Assembly: GCA_036873135.1 (NCBI GenBank)
Contig: JAPTYO010000009.1
Span: 35,852,756 to 35,916,755 of the forward strand
Direction: 5' to 3'
Origin: Clarkia xantiana subsp. parviflora
Lineage: Eukaryota; Streptophyta; Magnoliopsida; Myrtales; Onagraceae
DNA: 64,000 nucleotides
Under the pieces are notes generated by a model, which worked only from the letters and a program-made list of their open reading frames with translations, did no database searches and was not told the DNA's origin. This document shows, piece by piece, positions 55,351 to 64,000 of the stretch. The position numbers were made by a program, and so were the translations under genes. Numbering within the stretch: position 1 is the stretch's first letter; each line of letters opens with the position of its first letter.

Positions 55351-56735
55351 CACACTCCGCTTAGGTGAACAAACAATCCTGTCAAGTTCAGACCTTGGCG
55401 ATAACTTTTCCTTCTTTCTTTTATCATCGTCGTTCGAGGCGAACAACTTTCTCTTTGCACCAACTCCTATCATGGCAATTGACACTTGTTTCATTTTCCT
55501 CAGGGCATTGACATAGCACTTTCGTGCGGCTGTCTGATCACCTAGAACTTCCCCAATCCCGTGAGGAGTTAGGAACTTCATTTTCTGATGAGCTGTAGAT
55601 GGCACAATGTCATGTGTGTTGATCGTTGTTCTCCCTAGGATACCGTTATATGCCCCCAGGTTGTCTACCACCACAAATGTGACGTCTATTTGTAATGCCT
55701 TCCACCGGTCTCCAAGGATAACTGGAAGTGTAATCATGCCCAATGGGTAGGTTGCCGCTCCTGCGAAACTAACCAACGGAAACGTGCTCGGCGAGAGATC
55801 GGCCTCCTTTTTTCCCATCTTCTTGAGCACTTCTATATGCACTAAATCCGCAGCACTCCCACCATCTACCATAATCCTTTGCACGTCAAATCCATTGATG
55901 TCCATTGTTATGACCAAAGCATCATCATGGGTATACACTATGTGTTTCCTGTCGGCATTTGAGAACGGGATGATTATATCTTCCTTCTCTGGTTGTCGCC
56001 TCTTACCGTTCTTGGGCAGAACTTGCAGCTGTGAGGCATAGACATCTCGGGCGTTAGAAAATCAACCTCCTGCCGCTGGCCCACCATGGATTACGTTGAT
56101 GACACCACGCTTTGGCGGCGGAGGGTTCTCATTCATCTTCTCCTTTCCCTTGTTTCCCTTTCCGGGTTGCTCTGCATGGTTCTTCTTTTGTCGTTTGTCG
56201 CCTTGGTCGACATATTGCTTGAGCTCTCCTTTAAGGATGAAGTTGTTTATGTGAAATCGCAAACTGACACAGCTGTTTGTTTCATGGCCGTAGACTTCAT
56301 GGTTTTCACACCATTTATCTCCCTGCTTTCCCAATGGCCCCTTTCGGGTTTGCTGGCTCCCTCCACATATTATCCTCCTTCATCTTCATCAAGATTACGG
56401 AAAGTGGTGCATTCAAAGGAACGCATTCTGCCAGGTTTACTTCTTTTGGTCTTTGAAATTCGGGCTGATACGGCCTCTTATGGGGCTGGAATTGTCTCGC
56501 TTGCTGCGGGCCTTGCTGGGGTTTTGCTTGCTTCTCCTTAGCGCGAGCTGCACTAACTTTCGCCTTACGTTGCTTTCTAAATCTGTCCAGATCCACGAAT
56601 TCTTTTACCCTTGACGCCAATTCTTCAACTGTCTTAGCTGGGCGCCTTGACATCTTTTCAGCCAGGGCATGTCCTCTTCGGCCTAAATTTGCAATGAAGG
56701 CGTGCATGATTTCTCCTTCGGTGATGTTTCTTATG
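55351..56735 (-). pseudogene. gag-pol: gag C-terminus and protease of Tat element 3
   Basis: The frame enters at 56735 inside gag (GRISIRNITEGEIMHAFIANLG). It runs through KTVEELASRVKEFVDLDRF and, after a frameshift near 56330, the knuckle WCENHEVYGHETNSC and VINVIHGGPAAGG. A TGA at 56062-56064 is followed in frame by the protease: THDDALVITMDINGFDVQRI, active site DGGSAAD, YPLGMITLP, and GAYNGILGRTTIN. Beyond KCYVNALRK the sequence no longer matches the element 1 spacer and leads into the second gag fragment. RT, RNase H and integrase are absent. The start is cut at about 56735 by the plus-strand LTR of the next element. Confidence 0.82.
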
Positions 56736-56739
56736 GATA

Positions 56740-57553
56740 TACGCCCAATTTGAACCCGTTAACTTCCGAATCGTTTTATTTTGATCACCCCGTTAATGAT
56801 TATAAATCGAAACTTCGACCCAAACACCCCGCGAAAACACCAACGGTCCGGACGAGGCCGAAATACTCGTCCGGACCGCGGCAAACTCACCTAGGTGAGG
56901 TCGGGTTGCCACACCCGACCTCCCCTAGGGGAGATCGGGTAGACCAACCCGATCTCCCCTAGGGGAGATAGGGTTGGCCAACCCGATCTCCCCTAGGGGA
57001 GATAGGGTTGGCCAACCCTATCCTCCCTAGGGAGGGGTTGGGTGGCCACACCCAACCCCTACCCTTGGGGGTCGGATTTTCTCCCCCCCCCCCCCAAGGG
57101 CCTCGGCACCGCTTCCCGACTCCGATACTCAGTTTATTTCCGCCAACTTTCTCCGTGCTTTAAGGTCTTAATTACGTGATTAAGGGCTAATTAATTGTGT
57201 TTAAAGGTTAACGATGTCATTAAGCCACCTTAATGACACCGTTGCCTATAAATACAACCTTTCCACCATTCATTTGAACATCTTGGCTAATTGAGAAGTT
57301 TAGCTCTGACATCTCTCTAGCTTTATCTCTCTAGAAAGAAACGTACTGACTTAAGCATCAGAGAGGGTACATCAAGCACCACCCCCCCTCCGTGCTTGAT
57401 ATTGCCCCTCTTGCAGACGTGGAGAAGAGAAGGCGAAGGACAGAAGGACACGGATCAGAACGACAGGACTTAGGAGTACCGAACCCGCAGTTTCACCAGT
57501 GAGGAGTAAGGTTTAGGTCGACCACCCGTTGACCTGAAACTTAGAACCTAACA
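56740..57553 (+). mobile_element. 5' LTR of a plus-strand Tat-type element (element 4)
   Basis: The right end CTAACA (57553) is followed after one base by a PBS. TATA (CTATAAATAC, about 57246-57255) precedes the GCATCAGAGAGGGTACATCAAGC block (57356), the same block seen in all Tat LTRs here but in plus orientation. The left boundary is uncertain: sequence departs from gag of element 3 at about 56735-56745, without a clear TG start. Confidence 0.65.
56890..57075. repeat. Stacked palindromes alternating on CCCCTAGGGG and TTGGCCAA
   Basis: A ~43-bp unit (ACCCGATCTCCCCTAGGGG, then AGATAGGGTTGGCCA) is repeated about three to four times with flanking variants. Each unit contains two self-complementary centres, so the whole block can fold in several hairpin registers. 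It lies in U3 of the element 4 LTR, upstream of its TATA box. Confidence 0.85.
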
Positions 57554-57554
57554 C

Positions 57555-57571
57555 TTGGCGCCGTCCGTGGG
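57555..57571 (+). other. Primer binding site of element 4
   Basis: TTGGCGCCGTCCGTGGG lies one base after the LTR end and differs by one base from the element 1 PBS over this length. Confidence 0.8.
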
Positions 57572-57604
57572 TTTCGAATAGAAAGCCTAGCAATCACGAG
57601 AGCG

Positions 57605-58360
57605 ATGACGAACAACTTAGCGTCTAGAGATAATCGCCCACCTAGGGGCAATAGGCAAGAAAGACAGCCTATACCTCCAGCAAGGCAGCCTAACCCAGAG
57701 AAACAGCCTGCACACCCAGAGCCTCAGGTAGCCCCACAGGCACCCCAGCCTAACAAGCAGGGAGGAGGACCTTCACGCCCAGCTGGCTAGGAGGCTTCCA
57801 CAGCTTCAACTCCATTGGCTAGGAGGCCACAGGGACAGGGGGGCAACAAGGAGTGCCATCCCAATACACGGCACCTCCACAGGGGTACTACTATGAGGCA
57901 CAACCTCAAGGGTATCCATATGGAATGCCAACTCAAAGGAACGACAATCGTGCCCACACAACCAACACAAGGCCCGCATACTCGCAAGGAGCACAGACAG
58001 TGACTCCGAGGTTGATGAGCGCATTGGATGAGCTGCTAGCCTATAGAGAGACTCTGAGGAACAGGCAGCGAAGGCAACACCAGCATGAAGAAGAAGAAGT
58101 TCATGAGGAAGAACAAGTCCCATAAGAAGAACACTACTCGCACCCTCCAACAGGGCAGCGAGAAAAACAAAGGAGAGAAGAGCAAGGGCCACCCCCAGAG
58201 GGAAGGCAACAATATGTGCCTCCAAGGCAATATCAACCACAACAGGAAGCCAGGGTATACACCCCGCTGGGGGCAGATAGACAGGAAAGAGAAGCGACAT
58301 CCGCAGGCAGAGAAATGCCCACAGGAAGAACAACACACAAGCCCTCCAAAGGGGGCATCG
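57605..58360 (+). pseudogene. gag: gag N-terminal region of element 4, decayed
   Basis: ATG 57605 opens MTNNLASRDNRPPRGNRQER, a Pro/Gln/Arg-rich leader typical of Tat gag N-termini. A TAG lies at 57788. After frame changes the reading QYTAPPQGYYYEAQPQGYPY and LMSALDELLAYRETLRNRQR (to 58125) continues, then PPPEGRQQYVPPRQYQPQQE. The structured capsid part cannot be found afterwards. Confidence 0.65.
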
Positions 58361-59682
58361 TAAAAATCAAAGAATGAGGGAGCAACTGCCACCCACAACG
58401 GGAAGGCAACAATTTGTGCCTCCAAGGCAATAACAAACACAGCAAAGAGCTGGGACATACACCCCACTAAGGGAGAACATGCAAGTCAGACCACCAAGGA
58501 TATAAGAGTTCCAACATCCACCTCACCAAGGTACACATACAGTCCGTATCATCACGGACAGGGCTAATAGACATTCCAAGGAAAGCTCAAAGGGAGGGAC
58601 ATCGCCCCGACAACACAACAAGGCAACCACCTACTCATGATACAGCACGACAGGTCCCAACCTCTTGTGTATGACAACCCTTGGTACACATCCCCCTAGG
58701 ACAGGGGAGAAGTCGAAAAGATAAGGATTTGAAAAGGGAACTCATAGAGTACCACACCATGTTAGTACATAGCTACTACAATGGGAAGTCTCATGGAGAG
58801 ACGTAGTAGAGTGAGATCACACATAGCATACATGAAAGATACACATCTACCTAGTCCGCCTTGCAAGGATGCGACCTTGTATTCCTCAAAGGGGAAGGAA
58901 TACACAGAGACTAATGGAGGAAGACAGTTACATTACCAAGGAAGCAGGGGATATCAACACCCCCACACCCATATCCTTCCCATATCCTCTTATTTAATTT
59001 AACTGCATAACAAGTCAACTCCCTAAAAGAGATAGATTTTGATACTTGATATCAACATGTTTTCCAAGAAAGACCATACCGGACGCCTTCGGGCTCCGGG
59101 GTATATACATACACAGGTGGACCACTAGAAGAATCCATAAGAGGCCATCGCCAATCAAGGGATGCACAAGAAATAGATTCCTCAATCTCAAAGAACACCT
59201 ATAAGGTCAAGTTTCTGGGAAAGATCACAAGATGGAAGCCTCACTTACAAGAAATAAGTTGAGCACTCCCAACATCCTATAGAGGAACTACCATGAAGGT
59301 CACAAAGGATTAACCCTACTATAACCTTCCACTAAGCATCCTAGGGCCAAGTCCGTCAAAGAATCCCATCTGGCATTGGTATGCAAGGGGGGCACCAGTC
59401 ACAACATGCCCTCCCCACAAACGCCCATTAGCATAAGTGGGGGTAGCCGCGAACTCATCCCTCCAAAAATGGAGGAAACCATATCACATAGACAACGCCC
59501 ACCATCAGAGGCAAACACCTCCAGCGGATCTTTATGATTTCACAAAATAGCCAGGAGATACAACTACACCTAGTAAGCTCATCTCAGGTAATGGAATACA
59601 CTTCCATCAAAAACTCTCAAGGACACAAAGCCTAGCAAAGGAAGAAGGGCGACATCATCATCAAGCTTTTAAAACATAGGAT
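58361..59682 (+). other. Decayed internal part of element 4
   Basis: The stretch is rich in A and C, with many short open frames and no recognisable capsid domain. It lies between gag and protease remnants, so it is probably the eroded gag core. Confidence 0.4.
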
Positions 59683-59913
59683 ATGGAAAACATAGTATTT
59701 CCACACAATGATATATTAGTCATAAGAGAGGGAATCGCTAGCTTTGACATAAAGAGAACCATAATGCATGAAGGGAGTCCGTCAGACATCTCCCATGACC
59801 AACTATTGATGATACTAGAGAAGAGTCAGGCATACCTAATACCAAAGGACCCCCTACTAGTAAAGGTGGTCAGAACATTAACACACCCATTAGGGACACG
59901 ACACTGCAAATGA
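59683..59913 (+). pseudogene. Degenerate Tat protease of element 4
   Basis: The reading FPHNDILVIREGIASFDIKR, then MHEGSPSDI, then PLLVKVVRTLTHPLGT follows the protease pattern seen at 55351-56735 (THDDALVITMDINGFDVQRI, DGGSAAD, TYPLGM). The catalytic DGGS is replaced by HEGS, so the aspartic protease would be dead. No RT is recognisable downstream. Confidence 0.6.
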
Positions 59914-61800
59914 ACCAGGAACAAGGATGGAAAACATATCCTTACAAGTATCCTTAAGAGTATCCTTACAAGTATCCTTGCATCTATCCTTGCAAAAATA
60001 AACTCCATAGATAAAGATGTTATCTAATAGATGACTATGTCTCTGTTCTCAAAATATGATCCTAACCCGGAGATCCTTGGACTCCGTATTATATATGCAA
60101 TGAATAACATGTTCATCAAAGATAGGTACACGAAGATTCAAGACAGCGCCCTAACGATTAGGAGCATACCTCTACCAAGTACGACACATTTGAGTGTTCA
60201 TAAACACTCATTCGCCATCTCACAAGAAAGGAAGGCAACCAAGGATACAAGTCCTAACAGAACAAACATCGGTACAAAATCCTGTCATTGAAGTCATGCA
60301 CCAAGAGAGAAACTCTAAAGATGCAAGATTAACAAAAGAGATAGTGCAACAACTAGAATATGAAAAAGGAGATACATCTCCTATCAAGAGCCTTAGGGCA
60401 TGATAACAGTTCTATAAGATCAACCAAAGAAGAGCTCAAAAGATTGGGGGGGGGGTAAGGTTTCAAGATCGACCCTCACACTAGACGCACATCCTGATCA
60501 AACACCTTGTCTGCAAATGATAAGACATTTGACTCTGGAATCCCATCAAGAGGAGAACCTCGATAAAGGGGGCACTAGAAAAATATCCCGCCTTTAAGGC
60601 CATACGCCGAACACATGATGAATGAAGGTTATGACAAAATGAAAAAGGAGGGACTTGTTAGCTCAACACACCTCAAACACGTATACGTACGCAATACAAA
60701 TGCAGCCTCTAATGAAGCTATCCAGCAAGGAATAGCCAATACGGGAGCAAACCCATGGAAAATCATGGAGCATCACCTGCAAACCTAAAGGAAAACATCC
60801 TTTTTAGGTTCAAGTCCTAATTCAAAGGAAGTCTATAATCAAGATTCAAGGTGGGAGGAGCATGACCAATGTGACACTCCCTAAAGGCATTGAAGAATAC
60901 TCCAATGTAAAGGAAAATGCAAAGCACACTAAGTACCACAACACTTCAAGAAGATTATCACAGCCCGGTCAGACCCCCCCATGCCCGAGCAAGAAGCATG
61001 GATCAGATTGACTAGTCTGAAACACACCTTCGAGATTAACAACTCAAGACAACATTCTATGAGAAAGCTTTTCAACCTAAATACAATCCCTTCCAAGATA
61101 CGTTACTCCTTCTCTATCATCACCACAAAAGTGTTTTTTCCAAAAAACACAAGGAAGAGGGGGAAAGACTTTACAAGCACTCCTAGGATACAAACACTGC
61201 CACATCCTAGTTATCAAGAGAATGAAAATCACAACCACCCACCCAAAGCAAAAGCTCTCCACCCAACCTCTAAAGATACATCCGACAAAGGCATTATCCA
61301 AACCATGCCTATGACTGAAACAAGCAAGCATGAGAAAGAGTAAATCCTACAAGAGACACTCATCGCATTCAAACAAGCAGACAAGGGAGCCCCAAGAATA
61401 AGGGGTACCCAACAAGGAAAATGAACGAGGGGCCTACAATGGCCAAATATGAAAGGCGGTATGACCACCAAGCAACTTGGGGGGCACCAAACGAATAAGT
61501 GCTTGGTAGTCCACCTAGGTGTAAAAGAAGAGATTAGAGGCAGAAGATCACAAGAAATGCAATACCACTTCTCCTAGAAGAGGTCACATAAGAGGAAAAC
61601 ATCCTCAACTCCCTGTACAAACTCGTCCTAAGTTGGCAACACACAAACATCGCCCTCGAAAGGTGATCTCCCACGTTGAAGAAAAAGCGTGGTAACATGC
61701 AATATCATGGAAAGAAAACTCAAGTAAAGATCTAAAAGGCGTATCAAAAACGCACCCTACATGAAAAGGACACAAGGTAAAGAAATATTCTGAGCCCTTC
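59914..61800. other. Unassigned A/C-rich decayed element sequence
   Basis: No RT, RNase H or integrase motif can be read on either strand. The only open frames of note (60981-61343 plus) have no recognisable domain. A 9-G run occurs at about 60447. It is probably an eroded or replaced pol region of a non-autonomous element. Confidence 0.35.
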
Positions 61801-61822
61801 GGGAGCCTATCCCGCGAACAGA

Positions 61823-62445
61823 TTCGACGCCCCCAAGAGCGTATCTTGAGAGTAGTTTTCATATTACGACCTTCGACGCCCCCAAGAGCGTATCTTGAGA
61901 GTAGTTTTCATACTACGACCTTCGACGCCCCCAAGAGTGTATCTTGAGAGTAGTTTTCATACTACGACCTTCGACGCCCCCAAGAGCGTATCTTGAGAGT
62001 AGTTTCCAAAAACTACGAACTTTGACGCCCCCAAGAGCGTATCTTGAGAGTGGTTTCCAAAAACTAAGAACTTCGACGCCCCCAAGAGCGTATCTTGAGA
62101 GTGGTTTCCAAAAACTACAAACTTCGACGCCCCCAAGAGCGTATCTTGAGAGTGGTTTCTAAAAACTACGACCTTCGACGCCCCCAAGAGCGTATCTTGA
62201 GGTAGATTTCAAACTACCAGATTCGACGCCCCCAAGAGCGTATCTTGAGGTAGATTTCAAACTACCAGATTCGACGCCCCCAAGAGCGTATCTTGAGGTA
62301 GATTTCAAACTACTAGATTCGACGCCCACCAGGAGCGTATCTTTGGTCTAACTTGTGCCCTCCGGGAGACTATCCTGTGAAACGTTAAGTGCCCTCCGAG
62401 AGCCTGTCTCGTGAACAGATTCGACGCCCACCAAAAGCGTATCTT
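61823..62445. repeat. 48-51 bp tandem repeat TTCGACGCCCCCAAGAGCG, 11-12 copies
   Basis: TTCGACGCC (or TTTGACGCC) recurs at 61823, 61872, 61921, 61970, 62021, 62072, 62123, 62174, 62222, 62270 and 62318, with an outlier at 62424. Sub-blocks have periods of 49, 51 and 48 bp. Every unit carries CGCCCCCAAG and CGTATCTTGAG, and the three sub-blocks differ in the spacer (TAGTTTTCATACTACGACC, GGTTTCCAAAAACTA, TAGATTTCAAACTA). Confidence 0.93.
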
Positions 62446-63100
62446 TGGTCTAACAGTACCATATATACCATTTAAAGGGTATCAGAAGAGATCATTGTAC
62501 CATACTAAGAAGGATTCCATGAGAAAATAATTGCAAAGCAAAGTTGTATGAAGAACACATAATGTTTGTTCTTGATGAGAGAGCAGGTATGATGTGAAGG
62601 AAAACACAAAAGAAAGATAAGGAAAGGAAAGCATATACAAAGGAGAAGTCCATGACCAAAGGATCATATACAGAAGCACAAGAGGTTATAATGAAAAGTA
62701 ACGAGTTATCCTAACATCCATATCACAAGTCAAGAGAAGTATCTCAAAGGAACCCAACACCACCAAGAAGGATAGCAAAGACATGAAATCCAAAGTTCAA
62801 GGCTCTCAAAATAAACTCATCCCATCAAGAAGAGAATTGCCTTACAAGTCGCACAAATCAACCTCCGACAAACGTTATTGTCTTGCATGTCGCCCTCGCG
62901 TGACCTATGCTCGTATCAGACTTGAACATCGTCAAGCACAACTCATGAAGGAGACATCTAAAAAGCATGAAGGATACAACATCGGGCAAGACGAAACATC
63001 AGGACCTAACCCAACAAACATAGCCTAAACAAAAGGCAACTATAGCAATGAAGGCTCTCCAATGAGAAAAGAATACTAAAGCACAACTCCATACATCGTG
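62446..63100. other. Unassigned stretch after the 49-bp array
   Basis: The stretch is A-rich. The plus open frame at 62783-63028 has a Lys/Arg/His-rich composition with two Cys (YCLACRPR), but no family that I recognise. Confidence 0.3.
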
Positions 63101-63106
63101 ATGTGG

Positions 63107-63290
63107 CTATCATGTCCACATACCTTGAATGACTATCATGTCCACATACCTTGAAGTGGCTATCATGTCCACATACCCTGAAGTGGCTATCATGTCCACA
63201 CACTACAGAAGGGCTATCACTCCCAAACATCACGAAGTGGCTATCATGTCCACATACCTCGAAGTGATCATCATGGCAGCACATCATAAA
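63107..63290. repeat. 27-bp tandem repeat GGCTATCATGTCCACATACC, seven copies
   Basis: CTATCATG-type words occur at 63107, 63133, 63160, 63187, 63214, 63241 and 63268, a period of 27 bp (26 once). The multiple-of-three period gives a 9-residue repeat in open frames on both strands, which is not evidence for a protein. Confidence 0.9.
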
Positions 63291-63760
63291 ACATCTGTCA
63301 AAGACATACATTGTAAAGACACCATCCCGACCACGAACATCAAAAGGCTACGTCTAGCCCTAGGAGGAGGTTCAAGAAAAAGGAAAAAACAACACCCTTC
63401 ATACGCTCATCAAAGGTAGGCACTTATATTTCAACCCACTGGGTGATACTAGGTAGGAGACGTCCTCATTATGAAGACAACCTCCATATCTCATAAAATC
63501 AACCATAAAGCAAAGAATCACGACAAGCACTATTGGGGGCATATAACAAAACGATCCCCACAACGATCACAACCACGATACTAGTAGAGACTAACTCAAG
63601 AGCAGTCTCCACCAAACTCCCAAGCAAGAATTTGCTATCTTAATCAGAGCCATGGCAAGAGAAAGGAACCTCAATGAAAGGCGATGATCACACCCATCAC
63701 CAAAAGAAAAATCTTCAACACAGGGGTTAATAACATAACCCATAGGAAAGCCAAAGACAC

Positions 63761-64000
63761 TGTTGCGTCTGGAACGACTGAGGTCACGAGGACGCGTCTG
63801 AGGTTGTGCGGGAATGACCCTTCTTACGGAGGTTGTGACCCGGCTAGGTTGCGACCCGGTGATTCTGCGTCTCGAGCGTCGGATCCTGCGCAAAAGGACC
63901 AATGCTAGCACGGAGAGGGGGGTGGTGCTAGCGGAGCCCTCTCCGATGCCTAAGTTACTTATAGTGGCAAAAGGGTAATTTCTAGAGAGAGAAAATTCTA
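63761..64000 (-). mobile_element. Start of an LTR, minus orientation, running off the window
   Basis: It begins TGTTGCGTCTGG. GAGCCCTCTCCGATGCC lies at 63933-63949 with TCTAGAGAGAGAAAA after it, the same order as in 48523-49191. The adjacent outside sequence, read on the minus strand as TTTGGCTTTCCTATGGG, looks like a damaged TGGCGCC-type PBS, so this would be a 5' LTR. The interval 63291-63760 shows no gene. Confidence 0.55.

Noticed and set aside
57806..58467. Minus-strand open frames with hydrophobic stretches suggesting membrane proteins
   Set aside because: They lie opposite the Gln/Pro-rich gag leader of element 4; hydrophobic Leu/Phe runs are the complement of its codons.

Overview
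The window is a stretch of nuclear heterochromatin from a flowering plant, probably a eudicot. It is almost entirely transposable elements nested in one another, and no intact host gene is visible. The plant assignment rests on CACTA (En/Spm) transposase domains, Ty3/gypsy Tat-type and Ty1/copia LTR retrotransposons, a plant-type Helitron end, and captured exon fragments of two plant genes (HDR/IspH and a DA1-like gene).

Region 1 (1-16227, continuing at 27434-29038) is a CACTA element present as a giant inverted duplication. Arms of about 7.66 kb (841-8499 and 8538-16209) face each other around a 38-bp unique spacer. Each arm carries a TNP2/TnpD-like gene, an A+T-rich stretch with a Helitron, a G+C-rich minisatellite and a truncated TnpA-like (Transposase_24) gene. 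The outer ends of both arms are cut by Tat LTR elements inserted only 13 bp apart in mirrored positions. In the right arm, the transposase N-terminus reappears beyond the inserted retrotransposon (27434-27610), followed by the 5' leader and the subterminal repeats.

Region 2 (16228-27433, minus strand) is a nearly intact Tat-lineage LTR retrotransposon with near-identical LTRs, PBS, PPT, gag and pol, broken by only a few lesions. On the opposite strand it carries an intact, intron-containing antisense gene (17522-20235, about 834 aa) with its own TATA box. Region 3 (29052-30729) is a hAT-like element holding fragments of HDR and DA1. Region 4 (30730-38732) is a second, deleted Tat element with a decayed copy of the antisense gene. 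Region 5 (38733-49191) is a pile of LTR fragments, antisense-gene remnants, a truncated copia element and an open copia-gag-like ORF. Region 6 (48523-56735) is a third Tat element whose antisense gene is nearly readable; its RT, RNase H and integrase are gone, and protease is fused to a second gag piece. Region 7 (56740-63760, plus strand) is a very decayed Tat-type derivative with several tandem arrays. A further LTR starts at 63761.

The recurring unit is a Tat element in which gag-pol runs one way and a spliced antisense gene runs the other. The two are convergent on a tandem array of a CACTTAAGGCGA-like motif. The most interesting items are this antisense gene system, the CACTA palindrome (a candidate natural hairpin-RNA locus), and the gene-capturing hAT element. 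All arm comparisons, identities and splice sites were read by eye, not computed.
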